Shown here: one piece after another, positions 48,073 through 56,885 of the stretch
How positions within the stretch are numbered: the stretch's first letter is position 1
How the letters are laid out: each line of letters starts with the position of its first letter
Source of the DNA: Streptomyces sp. SID12488
GTDB lineage: Bacteria; Actinomycetota; Actinomycetes; Streptomycetales; Streptomycetaceae
Assembly (NCBI RefSeq): GCF_010548275.1
Contig: NZ_JAAGLT010000013.1
Span: forward strand, 1 to 64,000
DNA: 64,000 bases
Direction: 5' to 3'
Made by a program: the position numbers and the translations under genes
The notes under the pieces: model-generated
Seen by the model: the letters and a program-made list of their open reading frames with translations, nothing else
What the model was told of the DNA's origin: nothing
The model's database searches: none

Positions 48073-48285
48073 TCAGCCGGAGCTGTGGCGCGCGTTCCAC
48101 CGCCGTCGCAGCCAGTCGCCCGCCTCCCCGACCGCCACCAGCAACCCCGCGGACGCGGCGCAGGGGGCGAGCCCCGCAGACTGACCGAGACCCTCGCCCA
48201 ACAGCCACAGAGCGAGCGTGACACACACCCACCAGGCGAGAACCGATCGTGTCGTGGGCCACCAGCGCGCCACTGCCTGCCTCAT
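48073..48285 (-). CDS. Small membrane protein, function unknown
   Basis: 70 residues. Two hydrophobic segments (SVLAWWVCVTLALWLLG and APCAASAGLLVAVGEAG) with basic ends, so probably a two-helix inner-membrane protein. Strong ribosome-binding site (GGGAGGAACAGG) before the ATG. Divergent from miaB, 92 bp away. Confidence 0.6.
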   Translation of the reverse strand: MRQAVARWWPTTRSVLAWWVCVTLALWLLGEGLGQSAGLAPCAASAGLLVAVGEAGDWLRRRWNARHSSG

Positions 48286-48377
48286 CGTCCTGTTCCTCCC
48301 GTTCCTCTCCTGCGGCAGCGTCGAGCGGGTCGCCCTGCCGAGATGGGACCCCGTTCACGACCGCCTACTCTTGAAAC

Positions 48378-49907
48378 ATGACCAGCAGCAGTGACCGGAG
48401 CCCGGTAGTGGACGTTCAGAGAACCAGCACGTATGAAATCCGCACCTACGGGTGCCAGATGAACGTCCACGACTCCGAGCGATTGTCCGGTCTGCTCGAA
48501 AACGCCGGTTACGTACGCGCTCCCAAGGACGCGGACGGTGACGCGGACGTCGTCGTCTTCAACACTTGCGCCGTGCGGGAGAACGCCGACAACAAGTTGT
48601 ACGGCAACCTCGGCAGGCTCGCCCCGATGAAGACGAAGCGCCCCGGGATGCAGATCGCCGTCGGCGGCTGTCTCGCGCAGAAGGACCGCGACACCATCGT
48701 GAAGCGGGCACCCTGGGTGGACGTCGTCTTCGGTACGCACAACATCGGCAAGCTGCCCGTCCTGCTCGAACGCGCGCGCGTTCAGGAGGAGGCGCAGGTG
48801 GAGATCGCCGAGTCGCTGGAGGCGTTCCCGTCCACGCTGCCGACGCGGCGCGAGAGCGCGTACGCGGCCTGGGTGTCGATCTCCGTCGGCTGCAACAACA
48901 CGTGCACCTTCTGCATCGTCCCGGCCTTGCGCGGCAAGGAGAAGGACCGCCGCACCGGCGACATCCTCGCCGAGATCGAGGCGCTGGTCGGCGAGGGCGT
49001 CTCCGAGATCACCCTGCTCGGCCAGAACGTCAACGCGTACGGTTCCGACATCGGTGACCGCGAGGCCTTCAGTAAGCTGCTGCGGGCCTGCGGCAAGATC
49101 GACGGCCTGGAGCGCGTCCGCTTCACCTCCCCGCACCCGCGTGACTTCACCGACGACGTCATCGCCGCGATGGCCGAGACACCGAACGTGATGCCGCAGC
49201 TCCACATGCCCATGCAGTCCGGCTCGGACACGATCCTGAAGGCGATGCGCCGCTCGTACCGCCAGGAGCGCTACCTGGGGATCATCGAGAAGGTGCGGGC
49301 CGCCATTCCGCACGCGGCGATCACCTCGGACATCATCGTCGGCTTCCCCGGGGAGACCGAGGAGGACTTCGAGCAGACGATGCACGCGGTGCGCGAGGCG
49401 CGGTTCGCGCAGGCGTTCACCTTCCAGTACTCCAAGCGGCCCGGCACTCCTGCCGCCACCATGGAGAACCAGATCCCCAAGGAAGTCGTCCAGGAGCGTT
49501 ACCTGCGTCTCGCCGCCCTCCAGGAGGAGATCTCCTGGGACGAGAACAAGAAGCAGATCGGCCGCACCCTGGAGTTGATGGTCGCCGAGGGCGAGGGCCG
49601 CAAGGACGGCGCCACCCACCGCCTCTCCGGCCGCGCCCCCGACAACCGCCTGGTCCACTTCACCCGACCGGACACCGCGGTGCGCCCCGGGGACGTGGTC
49701 ACGGTCGAGATCACGTACGCCGCCCCGCACCACCTCCTCGCCGAGGGCGCCGCCCTGAACGTGCGTCCCACGCGCGCGGGTGACGCCTGGGAGAAGCGCA
49801 ACACCGCGGAGGCCGCGAAGCCGACAGGCGTGATGCTGGGCCTGCCGGGAATCGGGGCGCCTGCTCCGCTGCCGGTGGCTACGGGGAGCGGCTGCGGCTG
49901 CGACTGA
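48378..49907 (+). CDS. miaB: tRNA-2-methylthio-N6-dimethylallyladenosine synthase MiaB
   Basis: 509 residues. Radical-SAM methylthiotransferase that converts i6A37 to ms2i6A37 in tRNAs. UPF0004 domain with YGCQMNVHDSERL, NTCAVRENADNKLYG and VGGCLAQKD; radical-SAM motif CNNTCTFC (Cys172, Cys176, Cys179); TRAM domain at about 385-455. The tail ends in GSGCGCD, adding three cysteines near the C-terminus. Works after MiaA, encoded 2 kb downstream on the same strand. TACTCT lies 6 nt before the ATG with no Shine-Dalgarno sequence. Confidence 0.96.
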   Translation: MTSSSDRSPVVDVQRTSTYEIRTYGCQMNVHDSERLSGLLENAGYVRAPKDADGDADVVVFNTCAVRENADNKLYGNLGRLAPMKTKRPGMQIAVGGCLAQKDRDTIVKRAPWVDVVFGTHNIGKLPVLLERARVQEEAQVEIAESLEAFPSTLPTRRESAYAAWVSISVGCNNTCTFCIVPALRGKEKDRRTGDILAEIEALVGEGVSEITLLGQNVNAYGSDIGDREAFSKLLRACGKIDGLERVRFTSPHPRDFTDDVIAAMAETPNVMPQLHMPMQSGSDTILKAMRRSYRQERYLGIIEKVRAAIPHAAITSDIIVGFPGETEEDFEQTMHAVREARFAQAFTFQYSKRPGTPAATMENQIPKEVVQERYLRLAALQEEISWDENKKQIGRTLELMVAEGEGRKDGATHRLSGRAPDNRLVHFTRPDTAVRPGDVVTVEITYAAPHHLLAEGAALNVRPTRAGDAWEKRNTAEAAKPTGVMLGLPGIGAPAPLPVATGSGCGCD

Positions 49908-49953
49908 CGTGCTGCCACAATGCGGGTGGAGAGCGGGTGGAAAGGAGCATCAC

Positions 49954-50223
49954 ATGTTGCCGTACAGAGTCGCGTTCACCGAAGAGGCCGCCCATGTGCG
50001 CGACAGCCTGCCCGCCGACCGGCGTGACGTGCTGGAGCGTGGCCTGGCCATACTGGTGACCGACCCGCGGCACAAGCTCTCCCACTCCGTCCGCGGTGAC
50101 GAGACAACGCGTGAGATCGCCCTCTCGCGCAACCTCTTCATCGAGTACGTGATCAGCGACGGCAAGCTCGTGGTGCTCCTCCTCACGGTCATCGACCTGA
50201 CCGACGTGCTGATCGAGGACTGA
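49954..50223 (+). CDS. RelE/ParE-like small protein
   Basis: 89 residues. Pattern of a type II toxin of the RelE/ParE fold: YRVAFTEEAAHVRDSLPADR, then ILVTDPRHKLSHSVRGDETT, REIALSRNLFIEYVISDGK and LVVLLLTVIDL. No antitoxin gene lies before or after it in the usual overlapping arrangement. Start ATG 49954 with GGAAAGGAGC upstream; an earlier ATG (49909) runs out of the miaB end and lacks a ribosome-binding site. Toxicity is not implied by sequence alone. Confidence 0.8.
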   Translation: MLPYRVAFTEEAAHVRDSLPADRRDVLERGLAILVTDPRHKLSHSVRGDETTREIALSRNLFIEYVISDGKLVVLLLTVIDLTDVLIED

Positions 50224-50257
50224 CACCGAGCCGTCCTCCGGGGTTACCCTGCCGATC

Positions 50258-50977
50258 ATGCTTGTCGCCGCCGCCGTCTGCCCCTGTCCGCCGCTCCTCG
50301 TCCCCGACGTTGCCGCGGAAGCCGCACCCGAGCTGGACACCGCGCGCGCCGCCTGCACGGACGCGCTGGGCGTGCTCGCGGCCTCCCGACCCGACCGCCT
50401 GCTGGTCGTCGGGCCCGCCGGACGGAGCGGGCGCGGACCGCACCCGGAGGGCACCCGGGGCTCGTTCCGCGGCTTCGGGGTGGACCTCGACGTACGCCTG
50501 GGTACCGAGAGTGCCGGACCGGCCGCGGCGGACCGGGAGCTGCCGCTGTCGCTCGCTGTCGCCGCCTGGCTGCTGGAGCGGACCGGCTGGTCCCAGGCGC
50601 CTGTGGAGGGCCTGGGCGTGGGGGAGCCGCTGGCGGCCGAGCGGTGTATCGCGGCCGGGAGGGAGATCGGCGGGCGGCCGGAGAGGGTGGCCCTGCTGGT
50701 GATGGGCGACGCCAGCGCCTGCCGCACACTCAAGGCGCCCGGGTACCTGGACGAGCGGGCGGCCGGCTTCGACGCGGACATCGCACGGGCGCTCGGTTCG
50801 GCGGACGTGGCGGCACTCAAGGCCCTGGACGCGGAACTGGCGTACGAACTGAAGGTCTCCGGCCGGGCGCCCTGGCAGGTCCTCGCGGGAGCGGCCGAGA
50901 ACACCGACCTCGCGGGCACTCTGCTGTACGAGGACGCTCCGTACGGCGTGGGGTACGTGGTCGCGGCCTGGTCGTAG
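50258..50977 (+). CDS. LigB-like (class III extradiol dioxygenase superfamily) protein
   Basis: 239 residues. Similar to the conserved actinobacterial family annotated as class III extradiol dioxygenase subunit B-like: AAVCPCPPLLVPDVA at the start, DRLLVVGPAG, LLVMGDASACRTLKAPGYLDE, SGRAPWQVLAGAA and YEDAPYGVGYVVAAW. The gene usually sits between miaB and miaA in Streptomyces. Several metal ligands of true dioxygenases are not evident, so catalysis is doubtful. TACCCT lies 7 nt before the ATG without a Shine-Dalgarno sequence. The stop codon is the first of five in-frame TAGs in the hexamer repeat that follows. Confidence 0.8.
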   Translation: MLVAAAVCPCPPLLVPDVAAEAAPELDTARAACTDALGVLAASRPDRLLVVGPAGRSGRGPHPEGTRGSFRGFGVDLDVRLGTESAGPAAADRELPLSLAVAAWLLERTGWSQAPVEGLGVGEPLAAERCIAAGREIGGRPERVALLVMGDASACRTLKAPGYLDERAAGFDADIARALGSADVAALKALDAELAYELKVSGRAPWQVLAGAAENTDLAGTLLYEDAPYGVGYVVAAWS

Positions 50978-51027
50978 CAGTAGCAGTAGCAGTAGCAGTA
51001 GCAGTCGCCGTAGCCGTAGCCGTCGCG
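50974..51027. repeat. GTAGCA hexamer tandem repeat
   Basis: Five exact GTAGCA copies (50974-51003) followed by four variants (GTCGCC, GTAGCC, GTAGCC, GTCGCG), 54 bp in total. It begins at the stop codon of the LigB-like gene and gives alternating TAG and CAG codons in that frame. A likely slippage-prone site. Confidence 0.92.
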
Positions 51028-51094
51028 CGGCGGACGGCCGGGAATGTGGGCTCCGCGGCCGTCCGTCGATGTGTTGTTCTGTCGTTCGCGCCGG

Positions 51095-51364
51095 TCAGGA
51101 AGCCGGTGGCGGTGTGTCCGGTGGCGGCGTGAACGTGTCGTCCGGGGTGCCACCGTCCTTGTGCGCGAGTCGGTCCACGGCGCCCTTCGCCTTGCCGGTG
51201 CCCGTATGGATCTTGTCGCTGTACTTGCCCTTGGTCTTCTCGTCGACCACCTTCGCGGCCTTGTCGAGGCCTCGCTCGATCTGGCCCTCGTGCTGGTGCG
51301 CGAAGTCCGCGACCTTCTCCTTGGCCGGGGCGAGTTTCGCTTTCAGATTGTCCAGCAGACCCAT
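51095..51364 (-). CDS. MT0933-type antitoxin-like protein
   Basis: 89 residues. MGLLDNLKAKLAPAKEKVAD, FAHQHEGQIERGLDKAAKVV and DEKTKGKYSDKIHTGTGKAK match the actinobacterial family named after the Mycobacterium antitoxin MT0933/Rv0909. It is highly charged, probably helical, with a Pro-rich tail. Good ribosome-binding site GAGGGAAGG. No toxin gene is adjacent; the only toxin-like gene nearby is the RelE-like one 1 kb upstream on the other strand. In Streptomyces most members occur alone, so an antitoxin role is uncertain. Confidence 0.8.
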   Translation of the reverse strand: MGLLDNLKAKLAPAKEKVADFAHQHEGQIERGLDKAAKVVDEKTKGKYSDKIHTGTGKAKGAVDRLAHKDGGTPDDTFTPPPDTPPPAS

Positions 51365-51387
51365 TTTTCGCCTTCCCTCACGGGCGG

Positions 51388-51663
51388 TTACCTGCGGGCG
51401 CCCTCGCCGGCCTCGCTGTCGGCGGCCTCCTCGGCGGACTGCTGCCTGGGGATCTCGACGCCCTCGGTGGCGGGGACGGTCACGGCTTCCGTCCTCTCCG
51501 CCGTGATCTCCGTCTCGGCACCGCTGCCGGGCTCGGGCGACCCCTTCGCCGCTTCCGTCTCCTCCGCCGCCGGCCCGTCCGTCACTACGACGGTCTGCTC
51601 GTCGGCGGTCGACGTCTCCTCCGTGGTCTTCGACCGTCCAAGAAGTCGTGCAAAAACGCCCAT
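51388..51663 (-). CDS. Acidic low-complexity protein, function unknown
   Basis: 91 residues from the ATG at 51663 (GGAGTGG upstream). A short basic start (MGVFARLLGRSK) is followed by a Glu/Ala/Thr-rich stretch and an end VEIPRQQSAEEAADSEAGEG that I recognise from a conserved Streptomyces family sometimes labelled gliding motility protein; I see no basis for that label. Located 23 bp upstream of, and probably cotranscribed with, the MT0933-like gene. Divergent from miaA. Confidence 0.7.
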   Translation of the reverse strand: MGVFARLLGRSKTTEETSTADEQTVVVTDGPAAEETEAAKGSPEPGSGAETEITAERTEAVTVPATEGVEIPRQQSAEEAADSEAGEGARR

Positions 51664-51844
51664 ATCCACTCCATACGTTACTCGTGCGGGCGAAATCCCG
51701 CGTTGCCCGGTGCGTCCGTTTGCGTCGCCCCCGTCACCGCCTCCCGTATCCGGCGGCGCGAACCTCGCAACTGGCAACGACCCCGGATCGCCGCCGTCAC
51801 GTCGCTCGTTCGAGGACGCGTCCGGGGTTTGCGAGACTGTGGCG

Positions 51845-52783
51845 GTGAGCAGCGCAGCCCCCACCCCACGAGTCATCGCCGTCGTCGGCCCCACCGCGGC
51901 CGGAAAGTCCGATCTGGGCGTGTTTCTCGCTCAGCGTCTCGGCGGCGAGGTCGTCAACGCCGACTCGATGCAGCTCTACCGAGGGATGGACATCGGCACC
52001 GCCAAGTTGACGCCCGGGGAGCGCGGCGGAATTCCGCACCACCTCCTGGACATCTGGGACGTCACCGTCGCGGCCAGCGTCGCCGAGTACCAGCGCCTCG
52101 CACGTGAACGGATCGACGCGCTGCTCGCCGAGGGGCGCTGGCCGGTCCTGGTCGGCGGCTCCGGTCTGTACGTCCGGGGAGCCGTCGACAAAATGGAGTT
52201 CCCCGGCACCGATCCCGAGGTCAGGGCCCGCCTGGAGGAGGAGCTGGCCCTGCGCGGCTCCGGCGCCCTGCACGCCCGGCTGGCCGCCTCCGACCCCGAG
52301 GCCGCCCAGGCGATCCTGCCCAGCAACGGCCGCCGCATCGTCCGCGCCCTGGAGGTCATCGAGATCACCGGCAAGCCCTTCACCGCCAACCTTCCGGGCC
52401 ACGACTCCGTGTATGACACCGTGCAGATCGGCGTCGACGTGTCCCGCCCCGAGCTGGACGAACGCATCGCCCGCCGGGTCGACCGGATGTGGGCGGCGGG
52501 GCTCGTTGACGAGGTGCGCGCGCTGGAGGCGCACGGCCTGCGCGAGGGGCTCACGGCATCGCGTGCGCTGGGCTATCAGCAGGTGCTCGCGGCGCTCGCC
52601 GGGGAGTGCGGCGAGGACGACGCGCGTACCGAGACCGTGCGCGCCACCAAGCGCTTCGCGCGCCGTCAGGATTCGTGGTTCAGGCGCGATCCCCGGGTGC
52701 ACTGGTTGAGTGGGGCTGCGTCGGATCTCACAGAACTTCCGCACCTCGCACTGGCGTTGGTCGAACGACCGGTCACAGCCTGA
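51845..52783 (+). CDS. miaA: tRNA dimethylallyltransferase MiaA
   Basis: 312 residues from the GTG at 51845. Transfers a dimethylallyl group to A37 of tRNAs reading UNN codons, the step before MiaB. P-loop AVVGPTAAGKSDLGV, catalytic region NADSMQLYRGMDIGTAKL, VGGSGLYVRG, TGKPF and the C-terminal TKRFARRQDSWFRRD all present. The frame is open far upstream but only with low-complexity residues; the GTG fits the family start. No clear Shine-Dalgarno sequence. Confidence 0.95.
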   Translation: MSSAAPTPRVIAVVGPTAAGKSDLGVFLAQRLGGEVVNADSMQLYRGMDIGTAKLTPGERGGIPHHLLDIWDVTVAASVAEYQRLARERIDALLAEGRWPVLVGGSGLYVRGAVDKMEFPGTDPEVRARLEEELALRGSGALHARLAASDPEAAQAILPSNGRRIVRALEVIEITGKPFTANLPGHDSVYDTVQIGVDVSRPELDERIARRVDRMWAAGLVDEVRALEAHGLREGLTASRALGYQQVLAALAGECGEDDARTETVRATKRFARRQDSWFRRDPRVHWLSGAASDLTELPHLALALVERPVTA

Positions 52784-52891
52784 TCACGTCATGGCATCGG
52801 GACGCTCAGGCCGTCATCCAGGCCTCCGGCGCCGTGCCATCATCGAGCTTCGATCGACCAAGTGGAGTCCGAGTTGGGAGGGCGCGTGGCG

Positions 52892-53383
52892 ATGGAAGCC
52901 GGCCCTCGCGACACCGCACAAGGCGCGGGACCCGTCACAGGTGACGGTGGCGAAACGGAACGGGACGAGGATCGTCTGAGCCCCGACGGGCCCGACGAGA
53001 CACAGGGCGGCGTGACCGCCGACGGACCCGAACCGGACGAGATGTTCCTCGGGCCCGAGGTCGAGGTCGAACTCCGGCCGCAGCGCCGTCTGCGCATCTG
53101 GCAGCTCGCCCCGATCGTGGTCCTGGCAGCCCTCGGATCCCTGATGTTCGCCTTCCCGCTGGCGTTCGACTTCGGCGACAGCGGAGCCGTGATCGCCATG
53201 CTGGGGCTCCTCATCTGCTCATGCGCGGCGGGCTGGGGCATGATGGCCGCCCGCCGGGTCGGCTACACGGCTCCAGGGCTGGGTGACACCCCCCGGCGGG
53301 ACTGGCGGATCGTGTCGGCGTATGTCGTGGTGGTCGTCGTCGTCATCGCGCTGGCCGTCCTGCGAGTGGCCCGTCTGCGGTAG
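52892..53383 (+). CDS. Membrane protein, function unknown
   Basis: 163 residues from the ATG at 52892. An acidic, Gly/Asp/Glu/Pro-rich N-terminus of about 75 residues, then three hydrophobic segments (APIVVLAALGSLMFAFPLAF; AVIAMLGLLICSCAAGWGM; SAYVVVVVVVIALAVLRV). No family recognised beyond its usual place between miaA and dapF in Streptomyces. GGGAGGG is 10 nt before ATG 52892; GTG 52886 and GTG 52862 are alternatives. Confidence 0.75.
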   Translation: MEAGPRDTAQGAGPVTGDGGETERDEDRLSPDGPDETQGGVTADGPEPDEMFLGPEVEVELRPQRRLRIWQLAPIVVLAALGSLMFAFPLAFDFGDSGAVIAMLGLLICSCAAGWGMMAARRVGYTAPGLGDTPRRDWRIVSAYVVVVVVVIALAVLRVARLR

Positions 53384-53407
53384 GGCTCGACGCCGTACGA
53401 TCGGGGA

Positions 53408-54277
53408 ATGAGCACGCGGATCGCCTTCCTCAAGGGGCACGGGACCGAGAACGATTTCGTGATCGTCCCCGACCCCGAGAACGTCATCGACCTCCCCCAG
53501 GCCGCCGTCGCCGCCCTGTGTGACCGTCGTGCGGGCATCGGGGGTGACGGACTGCTCCACGTCGTGCGGTCCGCCGCGCATCCCGAGGCCAAGGGTATGG
53601 CGGCCGAGGCGGAGTGGTTCATGGACTACCGCAACGGTGACGGCTCGATCGCGGAGATGTGCGGCAACGGGGTGCGGGTCTTCGCGCGCTACCTCCAGCG
53701 GGCCGGACAGGTGACCGAAGGGGACATCGCCGTCGCCACACGCGGGGGCGTGAAGCGCGTACACATCGCCAAGGAGGGCGACGTCACCGTCGGTATGGGG
53801 AAGGCGCTCCTCCCCGAAGGTGAGATCACCGTGCGTGTCGACGAGCGCAGCTGGCCCGCGCGGAACGTGAACATGGGCAACCCGCACGCGGTCGCCTTCG
53901 TGGACGATCTCGCGCACGCGGGCAACCTGTTCACCGCGCCGCCGGTCAGCCCGGCCTCCGTCTACCCGGACGGGGTCAACGTCGAGTTCGTGGTCGACCG
54001 GGGCCCGCGACACGTCGCGCTGCGCGTGCATGAGCGCGGGTCCGGTGAGACCCGCTCGTGCGGCACGGGCGCGTGTGCCGTCGCTGTGGCCGCCGCCCGG
54101 CGCGACGGCGCCGACCCGGCGGTGACCGGGACGCCGGTGACGTACACCGTCGATGTGCCCGGCGGGCGCCTGGTGATCACCGAGAGCGCCGACGGCGAGA
54201 TCGAGATGACGGGTCCCGCGGTGATCGTCGCCGAGGGCGAGATCGATGCCGAGTGGCTGGAAATCGCGGCGAACTGA
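53408..54277 (+). CDS. dapF: Diaminopimelate epimerase DapF
   Basis: 289 residues. Interconverts LL- and meso-diaminopimelate for lysine and peptidoglycan; note that Streptomyces wall uses the LL form, so the enzyme mainly feeds lysine. The two catalytic cysteines are intact: EMCGNGVR (Cys85) and RSCGTGACA (Cys218). FLKGHGTENDFVI at the N-terminus and VNMGNPHAVAFV are also typical. TACGAT (53396-53401) lies 6 nt before the ATG, again suggesting a leaderless mRNA. Confidence 0.97.
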   Translation: MSTRIAFLKGHGTENDFVIVPDPENVIDLPQAAVAALCDRRAGIGGDGLLHVVRSAAHPEAKGMAAEAEWFMDYRNGDGSIAEMCGNGVRVFARYLQRAGQVTEGDIAVATRGGVKRVHIAKEGDVTVGMGKALLPEGEITVRVDERSWPARNVNMGNPHAVAFVDDLAHAGNLFTAPPVSPASVYPDGVNVEFVVDRGPRHVALRVHERGSGETRSCGTGACAVAVAAARRDGADPAVTGTPVTYTVDVPGGRLVITESADGEIEMTGPAVIVAEGEIDAEWLEIAAN

Positions 54278-54575
54278 AGCGGTCCATCGCTTGATATCGC
54301 AGGCTGCATGTCTCGTGGGTCATGGAAATGAAGATCACTGGGTCCGTTGCGTCTTGAATGCAGGGTTGATCTCGGCTCTGATGGCTCGTCGACATAGGTG
54401 TCTGACTTGTCGCTCGAATGGGTGATCCGTTTCACGCTCGACGAGAGGTGGTCAGTCGCGCGTGGTGGGCTCGGTAGCATCAAGCACCGGCCCGGACGGG
54501 GGAACAACGCCATCCCCTGAGCCGTCGTCCGCCATGGGGCATCCCGTCCGCCGGTCCAGGTAGCCGGAGGTGCCC
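54278..54575. other. dapF-rshA intergenic region
   Basis: 298 bp without a gene I can support; no long in-frame ORF. It is less GC-rich than the flanks (54290-54440). AAGCG-GTCCAT-CGCTT at 54278-54293 may be a weak hairpin after dapF. TAGCAT at 54475-54480 could be a -10 element for rshA, without a good -35. Confidence 0.4.
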
Positions 54576-56816
54576 ATGAGTGCGGAGGCCACGAATCCCG
54601 CGAGCCCAGGTGCTGTGACGTCCTCGCCCAAGCTCGCGGCCTCGCTGGAACAGGACGGGGCCCAGGCGCCCCGCCGACGGACCCGCCCCAGGATCGACCT
54701 GCGCCGACTGGGCAGGGCCGCTTTCCTCGGCTCCGCGACCCGAGACCGGCTGCCCGACGCCATCGGCCATGTCGTCGAGGCGCACCGCGCCCACCACCCC
54801 GACGCCGACCTGGAACCGCTTCGCCGGGCCTACGTCCTGGCCGAGTCCTCGCACCGGGGCCAGATGCGCAAGAGCGGCGAGCCGTACATCACGCACCCGC
54901 TCGCCGTGACCCTGATCCTCGCCGAACTCGGCGCGGAGACCACGACCCTGACGGCGTCTCTGCTCCACGACACCGTCGAGGACACCGACGTGACGCTCGA
55001 TCAGGTCGGCGAGGAGTTCGGCGCCGAGGTCCGCTACATCGTCGACGGTGTGACGAAGCTGGAGAAGGTCGACTACGGCGCCGCCGCCGAGCCCGAGACC
55101 TTCCGCAAGATGCTGGTCGCCACCGGGAACGACGTCCGCGTGATGTCGATCAAACTCGCCGACCGGCTGCACAACATGCGCACCCTGGGTGTGATGCGCC
55201 CCGAGAAGCAGGAACGCATCGCCAAGGTCACCCGGGACGTGCTCATCCCGCTCGCCGAACGGCTCGGCGTCCAGGCGCTCAAGACCGAACTGGAAGACCT
55301 GGTCTTCGCGATCCTGCACCCCGAGGAGTACCGGCACACCCGGGAGCTGATCGTCGACAACGCCTCCCGCGCGGACGACCCGCTCGCCGAGATCGCCGAC
55401 GAGGTACGCGCGGTACTGCGCGACTCGGGGATCCAGGCCGAAGTCCTCATCCGGCCCCGGCACTTCGTGTCCCTGCACCGGGCGTCACGCAAGCGCGGCC
55501 AGCTGCGCGGCTCCGACTTCGGGCGGGTCCTGGTGCTCGTCAACGAGGACGCCGACTGCTACGGCGTACTGGGCGAGCTCCACACTTGTATGACGCCCGT
55601 CGTCTCCGAGTTCAAGGACTTCATCGCCGTACCCAAGTTCAACCTCTACCAGTCGCTGCACACCGCCGTCGCCCGGGGGGACGGCCAGGTCGCCGAAGTC
55701 CTCATCCGTACCCACCAGATGCACAAGGCCGCCGAGGCCGGCGTCATCGCGCTCGGTAATCCCTACGCTCCGCCTTCGGAGGAGCAGACCGCCGGCGACG
55801 GGGCACGCGCCGACCTCGACGCCGACGGCGAGCGCATCGACCCCACCCGGCCCGGCTGGCTGTCCCGTCTCCTCGACTGGCAGGAGGCCGCGCCCGACCC
55901 CGACACCTTCTGGTCCACCCTGCGCGAGGACCTCGCCCAGGACCGTGAGATCACCGTCTTCCGGGCCGACGGAGGCTCGTTGGGCCTGCCCGAGGGCGCG
56001 AGCTGCGTGGACGCCGCGTACGCGCTGTACGGCGAGGACGCGCACGCCTGTATCGGCGCCCGGGTCAACGGCCGGCTGGCGACGCTGAGCACGGTCCTGC
56101 GGGACGGCGACACGGTCCAGCTCCTCATGGGGCAGGACCCGGCCTCCGAGCCCTCCAGGAAGTGGCTGGAGCACGCGCACACACCCGTCGCCAGGATCGC
56201 CATCCAGCGCTGGCTGGCCGCCCATCCGGCGCACCGGGATCCGGCGGACGTGCCGGCGAGGTCCTCCGGTGACCCCTCGGAAGCCGAGGAGGCCACCGCC
56301 GAGGCCGCTCGCGCGGCCGTCGACGCCCGCTCGGCCCAGGAGGGTCCGGAGTCCGCCGACCCCGCCGCGACCGCCGTCGTCGACCAGCCCGGCGCGACCG
56401 TACGGCTCGCCGGCTGCTGTACGCCCGTACCGCCCGACGAGGTCACCGGCTTCGCCGTGCGCGGGGGAGTGGTGACCGTCCACCGGGTGGAGTGCGCCGG
56501 GGTGGCGCACATGAAGAGCACGGGGCGCGCGGAGGTCGGCGTGCACTGGGGGGACACCACCGAGGCCCGGGTCACCCTGGTCGCCGAATCGTTCGGGCGG
56601 CCCCATCTGCTGGCCGACCTCACCGAAGCCATCGCCATGGAGGGCGTCGCGATCGTCTCGGCGACCGTCGAACCCCCCAGCCAGCAGCGCGTACGCCACA
56701 CCTACACGCTCCAACTCCCGGACGCGGCGCACCTTCCGGCCCTCATGCGGGCCATGCGCAACGTGCCGGGTGTGTACGACGTGAGCCGGGCGCAGCATCA
56801 CGTGGCGGTTCCCTGA
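54576..56816 (+). CDS. rshA: RelA/SpoT homologue RshA, (p)ppGpp metabolism
   Basis: 746 residues. Second RSH protein of Streptomyces beside RelA. The HD hydrolase domain (about 75-230) looks complete: HRGQMRKSGEPYITHPLAV, SLLHDTVEDTDV and SIKLADRLHNMRTLG. The synthetase part (about 280-395) is recognisable (EFKDFIAVPKFNLYQSLHTA, EVLIRTHQMHKAAEAGV) but divergent around the usual YDxxAxR and final AAHW positions. TGS (about 460-520) and a C-terminal ACT domain (about 665-740) follow, with CCTPVPPDE of the zinc-finger/ridge region. In S. coelicolor, RshA is reported as the minor RSH protein. The ATG at 54576 has GGAGG 5 nt upstream; a GTG at 54570 overlaps that site and is rejected. Confidence 0.92.
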   Translation: MSAEATNPASPGAVTSSPKLAASLEQDGAQAPRRRTRPRIDLRRLGRAAFLGSATRDRLPDAIGHVVEAHRAHHPDADLEPLRRAYVLAESSHRGQMRKSGEPYITHPLAVTLILAELGAETTTLTASLLHDTVEDTDVTLDQVGEEFGAEVRYIVDGVTKLEKVDYGAAAEPETFRKMLVATGNDVRVMSIKLADRLHNMRTLGVMRPEKQERIAKVTRDVLIPLAERLGVQALKTELEDLVFAILHPEEYRHTRELIVDNASRADDPLAEIADEVRAVLRDSGIQAEVLIRPRHFVSLHRASRKRGQLRGSDFGRVLVLVNEDADCYGVLGELHTCMTPVVSEFKDFIAVPKFNLYQSLHTAVARGDGQVAEVLIRTHQMHKAAEAGVIALGNPYAPPSEEQTAGDGARADLDADGERIDPTRPGWLSRLLDWQEAAPDPDTFWSTLREDLAQDREITVFRADGGSLGLPEGASCVDAAYALYGEDAHACIGARVNGRLATLSTVLRDGDTVQLLMGQDPASEPSRKWLEHAHTPVARIAIQRWLAAHPAHRDPADVPARSSGDPSEAEEATAEAARAAVDARSAQEGPESADPAATAVVDQPGATVRLAGCCTPVPPDEVTGFAVRGGVVTVHRVECAGVAHMKSTGRAEVGVHWGDTTEARVTLVAESFGRPHLLADLTEAIAMEGVAIVSATVEPPSQQRVRHTYTLQLPDAAHLPALMRAMRNVPGVYDVSRAQHHVAVP

Positions 56817-56885
56817 GGCACCCGTTCGGGTGGGCCCGGCGCGAGTCGTCGCCCTCCGGCGGGTGGACGCTGGTAGCGGTGGTGC

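Noticed and set aside
50974..51027. GTAGCA repeats as regulatory iterons
   Set aside because: No replication genes nearby, and units of 6 bp without spacing are better explained as a simple sequence repeat.
54324..54348. GGAAA, 17 nt, GTT upstream of rshA as a sigma-R-like promoter
   Set aside because: One mismatch in the -35 and non-standard spacing; to my memory sigma-R control is reported for relA rather than rshA.
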